A stretch of DNA of 64,000 bases from Streptomyces omiyaensis. GTDB lineage: Bacteria; Actinomycetota; Actinomycetes; Streptomycetales; Streptomycetaceae. Positions 8,221 to 16,345 of this stretch are shown in pieces. The stretch lies in contig NZ_BMVV01000017.1 in assembly GCF_014650895.1 (NCBI RefSeq), forward strand, positions 1 through 64,000. The letters are read 5' to 3'. The notes beneath the pieces are model-generated. The model was not told where the DNA came from. It did no database searches and was given only the letters and a program-made list of their open reading frames with translations. A program made the translations under genes and the position numbers. The stretch's first letter is position 1, and every line of letters begins with the position of its first letter.

Positions 8221-8329
8221 ACCGCTCACGAGGGGCCGGGGACGCCGCCCCGAACCGTCCAGGAGGGGCCGGGGACGCCGCCCCGAACCGTCCACGAGGG
8301 ACCGGGGGAGGGACCGTGAACCGCTCACG
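8191..8329 (+). repeat. 40-bp exact direct repeat and 33-bp tandem units at a pseudopilin start
   Basis: Bases 8191-8230 and 8290-8329 are identical (40 bp, offset 99 bp). Between them a 30-bp sequence at 8232-8261 recurs exactly at 8265-8294 (offset 33 bp). All offsets are multiples of three, so the frame is kept. The repeat carries the end of the first tadE-like gene, the GTG start and the first codons of the second. Confidence 0.93.
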
Positions 8330-8876
8330 GGGGACCGGGGAGGGGGACGCGGGCCGTCCACGACGGGTCCCGGACGCCGCCCCCGGCCGTCCGCGGGTGG
8401 GACCGGGCGGTACCCGGCCGGTCCGTACGGGCTCCACGGGCGACGCCCCCCGGAGCCGTACCGCTTCCCCCCGGAGCCGTACCGCTTCCCCGCGCGCCCG
8501 CCGCGACCGGGGCCAGGCGGCCATCGAGTACCTCGGCTTCCTGCCGATCCTGCTGCTCGTCGGACTCGCCGGACTCCAGCTCGGGCTCGCCGCCTACGCG
8601 GCCCAGCAGGCCGGGACGGCGGCCCGTGCCGCGGCGCGGGCGGCGACCAGGGACCTGGCCCCCGGCGAGGAGCGGATCGGCCCCGCCGCCGCCGCGGAGG
8701 CCGCCGTCTCCGGCTGGATCGCGCCCCGGGTCGAAGCCGGCGGCGCGGGCGGCGAGTTCACCGCCGTCGTCACCGTCGACGTCCCCCGGGTGATCCCCTT
8801 CTGGTCCTTCGACCCCGTCGTCAGGACCGCCACCATGCCCCTGTCCGGGTCCCCGGAGGAGGACGACCTGCCATGA
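8217..8876 (+). CDS. TadE-like pseudopilin with repeat-expanded N-terminus (second)
   Basis: This is a 219-residue product if the GTG at 8217 is used; an in-frame GTG at 8316 lies in an exact copy of the same sequence. The first ~95 residues are low-complexity Arg/Gly/Pro/Ala-rich and made of duplicated DNA. The functional part begins with DRG|QAAIEYLG (prepilin site near residue 99), a hydrophobic helix and an extracytoplasmic domain typical of TadE/TadF. A leader of nearly 100 residues before the cleavage site is far longer than normal. The 3' end overlaps tadA (ATGA). Confidence 0.75.
   Translation: MNRSRGAGDAAPNRPGGAGDAAPNRPRGTGGGTVNRSRGTGEGDAGRPRRVPDAAPGRPRVGPGGTRPVRTGSTGDAPRSRTASPRSRTASPRARRDRGQAAIEYLGFLPILLLVGLAGLQLGLAAYAAQQAGTAARAAARAATRDLAPGEERIGPAAAAEAAVSGWIAPRVEAGGAGGEFTAVVTVDVPRVIPFWSFDPVVRTATMPLSGSPEEDDLP
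8450..8491 (+). repeat. 21-bp tandem duplication in the second tadE-like gene
   Basis: Two exact 21-bp copies (8450-8470 and 8471-8491) encode a repeated seven-residue RSRTASP unit just before the prepilin cleavage motif. Confidence 0.9.
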
Positions 8877-10225
8877 GCCTGCGCGCCCGCATCCACCACG
8901 CCGGCGACGACCCGCGCGCCCTCGGCCCCGGCGGCCGGGAGGACGGCCACCTCGTCGCCTCCTTCCGCGCCAAACTCCTGGAGGAGATCGACCTCACCGA
9001 GATGTCCGCCCTGGCGGCCGCCGAGCGCCGGGCCCGGCTCGAACGCGTCCTCGGGCACATCATCAGCCGCGAGGGCCCCGTCCTCTCCACCGCCGAACGC
9101 GGCCGGCTGATCCGCCGCGTCGTCGACGAGGCCCTCGGCCTCGGCGTCCTCGAACCGCTCCTGGAGGACGCCTCCATCACCGAGATCATGGTCAACGGCC
9201 CCGACCAGATCTACATCGAGCGCGGCGGCCGGGTCGAACTCCTCCCGCTCCGCTTCGCCTCCCACGAGCAGCTGATGCAGACCATCGAGCGGATCGTCTC
9301 CACCGTCAACCGGCGCGTGGACGAGTCCAACCCCATGGTCGACGCCCGCCTCCCCTCCGGCGAACGCGTCAACGTCATCATCCCGCCGCTCTCCCTCACC
9401 GGCGCCACGCTCACCATCCGCCGCTTCCCCCGCGCCTACACCCTCCACGAGATGATCGGCCTCGGCTCGCTCGACGAGCAGATGCTGCTGCTCCTCTCCG
9501 GTCTGGTCCAGGCGAAGTTCAACATCATCGTGTCCGGCGCCACCGGCACCGGGAAGACCACCCTTCTCAACGCCCTCTCCGGCCTCGTCCCCGACGGCGA
9601 ACGCATCATCACCATCGAGGACTCCGCCGAACTCCAGCTCCAGCAGTCCCACGTCATCCGCCTCGAAGCGCGCCCGCCGAACATCGAGGGCCGCGGCCAG
9701 GTCACCATCCGCGACCTCGTCCGCAACTCGCTCCGCATGCGCCCCGACCGGATCATCGTCGGCGAGGTCCGCGGCGGCGAGACCCTCGACATGCTCCAGG
9801 CCATGTCCACCGGCCACGACGGCTCCCTCGCCACCGTCCACGCCAACGCGGCCGAGGACGCCCTCATGCGCCTCCAGACGCTGGCGTCGATGTCCGAGGT
9901 CAAGGTCCCCTTCGAGGCCCTGCGCGACCAGATCAACAGCGCCGTCGACGTCCTCGTCCAGCTCACCCGGCACCCCGACGGCACCCGCCGCGTCACCGAG
10001 ATCGCCATCCTCGCCTCGCACGGCCGGGAACGCTTCCTCCTCGCCACCGTCTGCCACTTCCAGGCCGAACCCCTCGCCGCCGACGGACGCGTCCACGGCC
10101 GGTACGTCCACCACCCGCTCCCGCGCCGCGTCGCCGAACGCCTCTACATGGCCGGTCAGCCCATCCCCCCCGCCTTCGGCGTGGCCGCCGACGACACCCG
10201 CCTCGCCACCCGGGAAGCGAGCTAG
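8873..10225 (+). CDS. tadA: Tad pilus assembly ATPase TadA/CpaF
   Basis: This is a 450-residue secretion ATPase of the GspE/TadA family that powers Flp pilus assembly at the cytoplasmic membrane. The N-terminal all-alpha part is followed by a PAS-like domain (ITEIMVNGPDQIYIERGG). The RecA-like domain has Walker A GATGTGKTTLL near residue 222, an Asp-box (TIEDSAELQL), Walker B (PDRIIVGEVRGGE) and a His-box (HDGSLATVHAN). Its ATG overlaps the upstream TGA. Length and motifs are complete. Confidence 0.95.
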   Translation: MSLRARIHHAGDDPRALGPGGREDGHLVASFRAKLLEEIDLTEMSALAAAERRARLERVLGHIISREGPVLSTAERGRLIRRVVDEALGLGVLEPLLEDASITEIMVNGPDQIYIERGGRVELLPLRFASHEQLMQTIERIVSTVNRRVDESNPMVDARLPSGERVNVIIPPLSLTGATLTIRRFPRAYTLHEMIGLGSLDEQMLLLLSGLVQAKFNIIVSGATGTGKTTLLNALSGLVPDGERIITIEDSAELQLQQSHVIRLEARPPNIEGRGQVTIRDLVRNSLRMRPDRIIVGEVRGGETLDMLQAMSTGHDGSLATVHANAAEDALMRLQTLASMSEVKVPFEALRDQINSAVDVLVQLTRHPDGTRRVTEIAILASHGRERFLLATVCHFQAEPLAADGRVHGRYVHHPLPRRVAERLYMAGQPIPPAFGVAADDTRLATREAS

Positions 10226-10234
10226 GAGCGCCCG

Positions 10235-11176
10235 ATGACCGACCCCTTCTGGCTGACCGCCGGCGCGGCGCTGCTCGCCTGCGTCCTCGGCGTCACCGGC
10301 GTCCAGGTGTACGCGAACGGGGCGCGGCGCCACGCCGCGCTCGTCGCCCGCCTCGACGACACCGCCGCGCCCGAGGCCACCGGCCGCCGCAGGCGCCGCT
10401 TCCCCGCCCTGGACCGGCGGATCCGGACCACCGCCCTCGGCCGCACCCTGGAACGCCGGATCGCCGCCACCGGACTGGACGTGACCCCGGGCGAGTTCAC
10501 CGTCGCCCTGGCGGTGACGGCGGCCGTCCTCTGGACCGTCGGCCAGGCCGCCCTCTCCCCCTTCTTCGGCCCGATCTGCGGCCTGCTGGGGGTGTGGGTG
10601 GCGCTCGGCTACCTCGGCTGGCAGCGGCAGAAGCGCATCGAGCGCTTCATCAACCAGCTCCCCGAGCTCTCCCGCATCCTGGCCAACGCCACCCAGGCCG
10701 GACTCGCCCTCCGGATGGCGATCAGCCTCGCCGCCGACGAGATGGAGTCCCCGGCCGGCGACGAACTGGAGAAGGTCGCCCAGCAGCTCGCGGTCGGCAC
10801 CTCCCTCGACGACGCCCTGGAGGAACTCGCCGAACGCCTCCCCTCCCGCGAACTCGTGGTCCTCGTCACGACCCTGGTCCTGGCCAACCGGGCCGGCGGC
10901 ACGGTCGTCTCCTCCCTCCGCAACCTCACCGAGACGCTGGAGCAGCGCAAGGAGACCCGGCGCGAGGTCCGCACCCAGCTCTCCCAGGTGAGCATGACGG
11001 CGTACGCGGTCCCCGTGATCGGCTTCGGCTCGCTCCTCCTGATCGACAACATGCAGCCCGGCGCCCTGGACCGGATGACCGGCTCGCCGCTCGGCCAGGG
11101 CGCGGTGGTCGTGGCGTGCGCGCTGTACGTCCTCGGCTTCGCCGTCATCCGCCGCTTCTCGAAGATCGACGTGTAG
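10235..11176 (+). CDS. tadB: Tad pilus inner-membrane protein TadB
   Basis: This is a 313-residue polytopic protein with a type II secretion F domain (about residues 140-290; FINQLPELSRILANATQAGL, AVGTSLDDALEELAERL). Membrane spans lie near residues 5-25, 88-125 and at the C-terminus. TadB and TadC form the membrane platform on which TadA acts. It starts 9 nt after tadA with a GGAGCGCCCG ribosome binding site. Confidence 0.9.
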   Translation: MTDPFWLTAGAALLACVLGVTGVQVYANGARRHAALVARLDDTAAPEATGRRRRRFPALDRRIRTTALGRTLERRIAATGLDVTPGEFTVALAVTAAVLWTVGQAALSPFFGPICGLLGVWVALGYLGWQRQKRIERFINQLPELSRILANATQAGLALRMAISLAADEMESPAGDELEKVAQQLAVGTSLDDALEELAERLPSRELVVLVTTLVLANRAGGTVVSSLRNLTETLEQRKETRREVRTQLSQVSMTAYAVPVIGFGSLLLIDNMQPGALDRMTGSPLGQGAVVVACALYVLGFAVIRRFSKIDV

Positions 11177-11182
11177 GGGCCG

Positions 11183-12082
11183 GTGCCACCGATGCTCGAA
11201 CTCGCCCTCGCCCTCCTCGCCGGCCTCTCCGTCGCCGGCTTCGCCCACGGGCTCCGCCTCTACCGCGCCGACGCGCGCCTCCCCGACGACCTCCGCCTCG
11301 CCCTGGAGGTCGGCGCGACCCGCACCGGCGCGGTCGACTCCGCCGTCGACCGCCTCGGCATGCGCTGGTCCCCGGCGGTCCTGCGCTGGATGGGCCCGAA
11401 GCGGGTCGGCGCGGTCCGTCGCCGCATCGACCTGGCGGGCAACCCCGGCGGCCTCACCATCGACCGGTACGGTGCCCGGCGCGCCGTCTACGGCTTCCTC
11501 GGCGGCCTCGGCGGACTGCTGATGCTGACCAGGGGCTCGTACGTCACCGCCGCGCTCCTCTTCGCCTTCGGGGCCTTCTGGACGGAGGTCGGCATCTGGT
11601 CGGCGGTCCGCATCCGCAAGGACCAGATCGAGCGCACCCTCCCCGACTTCCTCGACGTCCTCGCGGTCGTCGTCTCGGCGGGCCTCGGATTCCGCCAGGC
11701 CCTGGAACGCGTCGCGGACAAGTACGCGGGCCCCTGGTCCGACGAACTCCGCATCACCCTGCGCCAGATGGACATGGGCGTCACCCGCCGCCAGGCCTTC
11801 GACGAGCTGCGCCGCCGCAACGACTCGGAGCAGGTCGCCCAGTTCGTCACCGCCCTCCAGCAGGGCGAGGAGCTGGGCGCGCCCATCGTCGACACCCTGA
11901 TCCAGATCGCCGAGGACATGCGCCGCACGGACGCGCAGAACGCCCGCCGCAAGGCCGCGAAGGCGGTCCCCAAGGCGACGATGGTCATCACGACCCTGAT
12001 GGTCCCGGCCACGATGATCCTGCTCGGCGCGGGCCTCTTCCTCGGCACGGGCACCGACCTCGGCTCGATCGCCGGCGAATGA
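11183..12082 (+). CDS. tadC: Tad pilus inner-membrane protein TadC
   Basis: This is a 299-residue second platform protein with a type II secretion F domain in its C-terminal half (FLDVLAVVVSAGLGFRQALE, QFVTALQQGEELGAPI) and four likely membrane spans. It starts at GTG 11183, 6 nt after tadB; an ATG at 11192 is the alternative. It ends in a transmembrane segment. It pairs with TadB. Confidence 0.9.
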   Translation: MPPMLELALALLAGLSVAGFAHGLRLYRADARLPDDLRLALEVGATRTGAVDSAVDRLGMRWSPAVLRWMGPKRVGAVRRRIDLAGNPGGLTIDRYGARRAVYGFLGGLGGLLMLTRGSYVTAALLFAFGAFWTEVGIWSAVRIRKDQIERTLPDFLDVLAVVVSAGLGFRQALERVADKYAGPWSDELRITLRQMDMGVTRRQAFDELRRRNDSEQVAQFVTALQQGEELGAPIVDTLIQIAEDMRRTDAQNARRKAAKAVPKATMVITTLMVPATMILLGAGLFLGTGTDLGSIAGE

Positions 12083-12264
12083 GGCGGCCCCGATGCGACT
12101 TCCCCCAACTCCCCACGGACCCACCGCCCCAGGCCATACCCTGCCGGAGTACAAGGTCCCACCCATGACCCGATCTGACGAACGACCCCAGGGACCCTGT
12201 GCACCACAGGGACCACGGGCGTACCGTGCGACTGCGCAAGCGTCAGACCGCGGAGGGGACCACG

Positions 12265-12474
12265 ATGAACGACGCGCTGCTGAAAGCCCTGACCAGGACC
12301 AGACTCTTCCTGTCCTCCCGGGGCGACCGGGGACAGACGGCGGTGGAGTATCTGGGGATCATCGTGGTGGTGGCTGCGATCATCATCGCCATCACCGGTA
12401 CCGATATCGGAACGTCGATCTTGAACGCGATCCGAGACAAGATCAGCGACATCACGGGCGGCGGTGGCGAATAG
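12265..12474 (+). CDS. flp: Flp-type major prepilin
   Basis: This is a 69-residue prepilin. The ATG at 12265 follows GGAGGGGACCACG. The leader is 23 residues (MNDALLKALT...SSRGDRG), and the processing site G|QTAVEYLG has the typical Glu at +5 and Tyr at +6, followed by a 20-residue hydrophobic helix and a short hydrophilic tail ending in GGGGE. The mature protein of about 46 residues is the pilus subunit. It lies 182 nt after tadC, so it may also have its own promoter. Codon choice is visibly less GC-rich than in tadA-C. Confidence 0.92.
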   Translation: MNDALLKALTRTRLFLSSRGDRGQTAVEYLGIIVVVAAIIIAITGTDIGTSILNAIRDKISDITGGGGE

Positions 12475-13148
12475 CGACTGCGGCGACGGATGACGGCCAA
12501 GCCGTTCCCGCCTATGTGGCTGCCATTGCAGGCTTGCTCTTCCTGGCAGTCGTCTTCTTCGTGGTCGGGAAGGCCGCTGTCATCCGCAACGGAGCGCAGA
12601 CCGCCGCGGATGCCGCGGTCCTCGCGGCCGCCCAGGACGCCAGGGACCAACTACGAGAGGGTTGGCTCGGGGTGATCGACGATCCTTTGCAATGGCAGAG
12701 CTTTGTCGATGGTGATGCCTACATCGACACCCTGTTGGCGTGCCGGAGCGCGACCGACTTCGCCGTCAGTAATGGTGCTGAGGTCGACGAGTGTTCGCCG
12801 ATCGAGCTCGGCTTCCGGGTCACGGTGCACAGCACGAAGAAGGTGGGCGATTCGATCGTTCCGGGAGTGGAGGACCAGCAGGGCAGGGCCACGGCGGTGG
12901 CAGTGATCGAACCTCGTTGCTCGTTCGACCCTCCAGCGCCTACGCAGGAGCCGGAACCCACACGGGATCCCGATCCCACACCCGTACCGAACCCGACTTC
13001 GACGCCTTCAGCAGAGCCCGACGAGGAGCCCGAACCGATCACGGGACTTGTCTGTGACGGGGAGGGCGTGAGCATCGACCCCGAGGATCCTGTTCTTCCT
13101 GCTGTGAGCGACCTGTTCCGTATTCGACTGACCGGCGACGACGAGTAA
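12471..13148 (+). CDS. TadG-like pilus assembly protein, start codon not identifiable
   Basis: A clear coding frame begins directly after flp with ATAATDDGQAVPAYVAAIAG, a hydrophobic helix and RNGAQTAADAAVLAAAQ, the hallmark of TadG/TadE-related proteins. An extracytoplasmic domain and a Pro/Glu/Asp/Thr-rich stretch (EPEPTRDPDPTPVPNP) follow. No ATG, GTG or TTG exists in this frame between the upstream region and GTG 12516, which lies inside the conserved N-terminus. A GTG at 12464 would join if one base were removed. The given start is therefore only the left limit. Options are a frameshift or sequencing error, a truncated start at 12516, or an unusual start codon. Confidence 0.65.
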   Translation: MATAATDDGQAVPAYVAAIAGLLFLAVVFFVVGKAAVIRNGAQTAADAAVLAAAQDARDQLREGWLGVIDDPLQWQSFVDGDAYIDTLLACRSATDFAVSNGAEVDECSPIELGFRVTVHSTKKVGDSIVPGVEDQQGRATAVAVIEPRCSFDPPAPTQEPEPTRDPDPTPVPNPTSTPSAEPDEEPEPITGLVCDGEGVSIDPEDPVLPAVSDLFRIRLTGDDE

Positions 13149-13162
13149 AGGAAGCACCCTTC

Positions 13163-13744
13163 ATGAAGATCTCTCGCACGAGAGGGGGGTTCATCGTCCT
13201 CGCTGCCTCTGCCTCGTTGCTCGTTGCGGGCTGCGGCACGGACGAGCCCAAGGCATCGCCAAAGCCGGCCGGGACATCTCAGGCTTCTCAACAGCCCGCC
13301 CCCACACAGACCGAGCAGAGCACCGAGAAGCCGGCGGAGGAGCCCGCCGAGCCCCTTACGGTAGCCAAGGGAAGGAAGGGGGTGGAGTTGGCGATCGAAT
13401 CCGCAGAGCGCGACGCAGGCGGTTTCCTCACGATCAAGGGGCGTCTCTCCAACCCCACAGGGTCGTCGGTCGTCCTGCCCGGGGAAATGAGGGGCAACGA
13501 GACCGAGGTCGTGAAGCACGGTCTGTCCCTCGGCGGCGCCACCCTCGTCGATGGGGTCGGCAAGAAGCGCTACTACGTCCTCCGCGACACCGACGGACGC
13601 CCACTGACCACCACAGGTCTCGACAGCCTCGGGCCCGGTAAGTCCACCGCCGTCTTCATGCAGTTCCCCGCGCCCCCCGCCGCCACCACCGAGGTCTCGT
13701 TCCAACTGCCCACCTTCGAACCTGCCACGCTCAAGCTCTCCTGA
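13163..13744 (+). CDS. tad-locus lipoprotein
   Basis: This is a 193-residue lipoprotein: signal peptide MKISRTRGGFIVLAASASLL and lipobox VAG|C near residue 22. A Lys/Pro/Thr/Gln-rich tether follows (about 25-65), then a beta-rich domain (KGRKGVELAIESAERDAGGF, TIKGRLSNPTGSSVVLP). It lies between the TadG-like gene and the OmpA-like gene and is probably cotranscribed. Its role is unknown; it could link the pilus machine to the cell surface. Base composition is less GC-rich than in the neighbouring genes. Confidence 0.8.
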   Translation: MKISRTRGGFIVLAASASLLVAGCGTDEPKASPKPAGTSQASQQPAPTQTEQSTEKPAEEPAEPLTVAKGRKGVELAIESAERDAGGFLTIKGRLSNPTGSSVVLPGEMRGNETEVVKHGLSLGGATLVDGVGKKRYYVLRDTDGRPLTTTGLDSLGPGKSTAVFMQFPAPPAATTEVSFQLPTFEPATLKLS

Positions 13745-13753
13745 GGCGGCGCC

Positions 13754-14386
13754 ATGACGACGATGACAGGACGACGCAGGGTGGCCGCGCTGGTGGTGGC
13801 CGTGGTGGTGGTCTCGGGGACGGTCGGGACGGGGAGCGCGTTCGCCGACGATCCGCCGGGGAGCCGGAGTTCGTCCGCGCCGCCCGCGATCGACTCCAAC
13901 GCGCCGGGGCTGATGCTGCCCGACGGCGCCACGCTCGCGCCCGCCAAGGTGCTGGACATCAAGCAGATCGTGGAGGAGGAGGGCGGCGAGCAGCGGCGTG
14001 AGGACACCAACGTCGACGTGACCTTCGCGCTCCAGGCCGAGGTGCTGTTCGCCAAGAACAGCGCCAGGCTCAGCCCCGCCGCCGCCGCCCGCATCAGGGC
14101 CATCGCCGCGGAGGTCCGGACGCAGGGGTCCGGCCGGGTGCGGGTGTTCGGGTTCACGGACAACCTGGGGACGTACGAGCACGGGCTGAAGCTCTCCAAG
14201 GAGCGGGCCGTCGCCGTGCAGGAGGTGCTCGCGCGCGAGCTGGACCCGGGGACCTCGTACGACATCCGCGGCTACAGCGAGGACTACCCCATCGCCGACA
14301 ACCGCACCGAGGAGGGCCGGAAGAAGAACCGCCGCGTGGAGGTCTCCTTCCCGCGCACCGTCTCCTCCCGGGCCGCCGCGCCCTGA
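13754..14386 (+). CDS. OmpA-like peptidoglycan-binding protein of the tad locus
   Basis: This is a 210-residue secreted protein with a signal peptide ending near AFADD. The C-terminal OmpA-family domain (about residues 85-200) has AEVLFAKNSARLSPAA, the GFTDNLGTYEHGLKLSKERA helix and NRTEEGRKKNRRVEVSF, the usual diaminopimelate-contacting loops. There is no outer-membrane barrel, as expected in a Gram-positive. It may anchor the Tad apparatus to peptidoglycan. It is the last gene of the operon before the hairpin at 14410-14443. Confidence 0.88.
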   Translation: MTTMTGRRRVAALVVAVVVVSGTVGTGSAFADDPPGSRSSSAPPAIDSNAPGLMLPDGATLAPAKVLDIKQIVEEEGGEQRREDTNVDVTFALQAEVLFAKNSARLSPAAAARIRAIAAEVRTQGSGRVRVFGFTDNLGTYEHGLKLSKERAVAVQEVLARELDPGTSYDIRGYSEDYPIADNRTEEGRKKNRRVEVSFPRTVSSRAAAP

Positions 14387-14409
14387 GCGGCGCCGGCGGT
14401 CCCGCGGCG

Positions 14410-14443
14410 CTTCCGCCGGGCGCCGGGGCGGCCCCGGCGGAAG
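14410..14443. terminator. hairpin at the end of the tad operon
   Basis: An 11-bp perfect stem (14410-14420 and 14433-14443) with a 12-nt loop lies between the tad operon and the convergent gene at 14459. Confidence 0.65.
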
Positions 14444-14458
14444 CCCCGTACGGGGGCG

Positions 14459-14800
14459 TCAGGCGCCGAGGGAGGCCAGGAGGGCCTGGACCGCCGCCAC
14501 GACGGGGCCGCCCACCGCGCCCACGAGGGCGGCGATGCCGGCGATACGGGTGAGGGGGCCCTCCAGTTCGGCCCGGGTCGCCCCGGGGCTGAGGTCGGCG
14601 GCGGCCGCGTCGAGCTCGGCGCGGCGGGTGTCGTCGAGGTGGGAGCGGAGGCCCTCGACGGCCGCCAGGAGGTCGTCCAGGGCCGTCGCCGGGGTGGCCG
14701 CGCCGACGGTCTTGCCGCCGGCCACGATGTCGCCCGAACCCGTGTGGCTCGCCTTGCCGACGCTGCCGGCGCCGTACTGGTGGATCTGGTCGCTGCTCAT
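14459..14800 (-). CDS. small protein with N-terminal Gly-rich shared motif and hydrophobic C-terminus
   Basis: This is a 113-residue unrecognised protein. The N-terminus, IHQYGAGSVGKASHTGSG, closely repeats the last residues of the upstream gene product. The middle (ALDDLLAAVEGLRSHLDDT) is helical. The C-terminus (IAGIAALVGAVGGPVVAAV) is hydrophobic and could insert in or associate with membranes. Its ATG lies one base after the stop of 14802-15335, so the two are a coupled pair. The layout (a short glycine-rich motif plus an effector-like helical domain, with the same motif in a partner) resembles amyloid-type signalling pairs, but this is inference. Confidence 0.7.
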   Translation of the reverse strand: MSSDQIHQYGAGSVGKASHTGSGDIVAGGKTVGAATPATALDDLLAAVEGLRSHLDDTRRAELDAAAADLSPGATRAELEGPLTRIAGIAALVGAVGGPVVAAVQALLASLGA

Positions 14801-14801
14801 G

Positions 14802-15335
14802 TCACCCTGCCTGAATGTTGCCGTGTCCGAAGTGGCTGGCCTTGCCGATGCTGCCGGCGCCGTACTGCTGGATGAGGTCGCCGGCGACGGCGTGCTCGAC
14901 GTGGAAGACCATCTGGGCGCCGCCGGGGATGTTGATGGCCTTGGTGATCTCCAGGACCAGGTGGTCGATCTCGTGCTTGTGGGTGCTCCAGACGGTGTCC
15001 CGCTGGGTGCCGGCCGTGTTCACGATCAGGCCGTAGAGGACCGGGAGGTCGGGCTGTCTGACCTTGACGACGAGACGCCAGATCAGCAGGCCGACGACGA
15101 CGGCCACCACGACGTAGGCGACGGTGTTCTCCGTGGACTGCGCGAGCGCCGCGCCGAAGCCGAGCACCAGCCAGATCCGCACGATGCCGAAGAACAGGTC
15201 CTTGCCGATCTTCTTCTTCACGGGCACGAGGCGGCGCTGGCCCACGTGCGAGATGTTCCGCAGGGGGTACGCGTCTCCGCCGACCCATAACGACCCGGTG
15301 TGGATCTGCACCTCTACCGGGTTGTGGCGTGACAT
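14802..15335 (-). CDS. DUF6232-like membrane protein ending in a shared Gly-rich motif
   Basis: This is a 177-residue protein. The N-terminal half (VQIHTGSLWVGGDAYPLRNI) and two membrane segments (about residues 48-80) resemble the DUF6232 type. A soluble segment (STHKHEIDHLVLEITKAINI) follows. The C-terminus, IQQYGAGSIGKASHFGHG, is nearly identical to the N-terminus of the next gene. A GGGGAAAGCGA ribosome binding site precedes the ATG. It is first gene of a two-gene unit. The family assignment is from memory and tentative; the function is unknown. Confidence 0.7.
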   Translation of the reverse strand: MSRHNPVEVQIHTGSLWVGGDAYPLRNISHVGQRRLVPVKKKIGKDLFFGIVRIWLVLGFGAALAQSTENTVAYVVVAVVVGLLIWRLVVKVRQPDLPVLYGLIVNTAGTQRDTVWSTHKHEIDHLVLEITKAINIPGGAQMVFHVEHAVAGDLIQQYGAGSIGKASHFGHGNIQAG

Positions 15336-15439
15336 TCGCTTTCCCCTTTCCCAGGAAACCGGTGCTTCACTCTAGCGGAGCAACGGTCGCCCCCAGGGGG
15401 GTCAAGAAGGCTCTCCATCAGGGGAATTGGGCGCTCCGC

Positions 15440-16345
15440 TCACGGGGCGAGCCCGGCCAGCGCGGCCCGGATCTCCGCCGTCATCCGGGCCGGGTGCGCG
15501 AAGACCTCGCGGGCGGTGAAGCGCAGCACCCGGCGGACCTCCGGGCAGGACTGGAGCGCGTTGAAACGGGCCACGTCCCGCTCGTGCGCCCGCCGCGTGC
15601 CGTGGTACGCGTACCCCTCCACCTCCACCGCGAGCCCCGCCGCCCGGAACAGGAAGTCCGGACGGAGCGGACGCCCGCCGGGCGTCCGCAGGAGCGGCTG
15701 GCACTCCGGCCGGAGCGAGGCGTCGGCCATCCGCAGCCGGGCCACCGTCTCCGCCGGCGACCCCGCGGCCGGGTCCGTCAGGGGGAGCCAGGCGCGGGCG
15801 CGCGGTGCCCCGGGCCGCCGGACGGCCAGCTGCGCGACCAGTTCCTCGTACCGGACCGGAGGGTCGCGCCGCACGCCCTCCACGGTCCGGCGGGAGAGCG
15901 CCGAGTCCGCCGCCACCACGGCCTCCTCCCGGCTCCCGGCCGCCCGCATCAGGTCCGCGACCGTCCGCGCGGCCGTCGTCGCCCGCAGGCCCCGGCGCAG
16001 GCAGACGTCCTCCGGCGGGAGCGACGCCCGGGAGGCCGCCGGCGCCGGCGGCCCTGCCGTCCCTGTCGCCCGCGTCCTTCCTGCCGCTCCCGCCAGGACC
16101 TCGATCCGGTGCAGCCGCGCCGCCGTCCCGAGGCCGCAGACCCGCCGCGGGCGCAGCAGCTGGAGGGCGGTCTCTTGGACCCGCCAGTCCGTCTCCTTCC
16201 CCGGCACCGCCCAGGCGCCCCGGCAGATCCGCTGCCAGCCCTCCCGGCGCAGGCACGCGGCGAGCCGGCCCGGCGGCCAGCCCGCCGCGAGCGCCCGGGC
16301 GGTGAGGAGGACCCCGCCCCGGGCGAGGGTCGCCAACTCGTACAT
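15440..16345 (-). CDS. AbiEi/DUF559-type protein
   Basis: This is a 301-residue protein. The N-terminal part (GGVLLTARALAAGWPPGRL, CRREGWQRICRGAWAVPG pattern) resembles the winged-helix region of AbiEi-like proteins. The C-terminal part (VEVEGYAYHGTRRAHERDV and RRVLRFTAREVFAHP) is a DUF559/Vsr-like nuclease fold seen widely in actinobacteria. A catalytic role is not established. The start is uncertain: ATG 16345 is chosen; GTG 16381 is an alternative. No ribosome binding site is clear. It stands alone and diverges from 16500. Confidence 0.7.
   Translation of the reverse strand: MYELATLARGGVLLTARALAAGWPPGRLAACLRREGWQRICRGAWAVPGKETDWRVQETALQLLRPRRVCGLGTAARLHRIEVLAGAAGRTRATGTAGPPAPAASRASLPPEDVCLRRGLRATTAARTVADLMRAAGSREEAVVAADSALSRRTVEGVRRDPPVRYEELVAQLAVRRPGAPRARAWLPLTDPAAGSPAETVARLRMADASLRPECQPLLRTPGGRPLRPDFLFRAAGLAVEVEGYAYHGTRRAHERDVARFNALQSCPEVRRVLRFTAREVFAHPARMTAEIRAALAGLAP

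Noticed and set aside
12490..12675. ATG-started 61-codon frame at the beginning of the TadG-like gene
   Set aside because: Its product is Ser-rich and unlike anything known; the neighbouring frame encodes the conserved TadG sequence.
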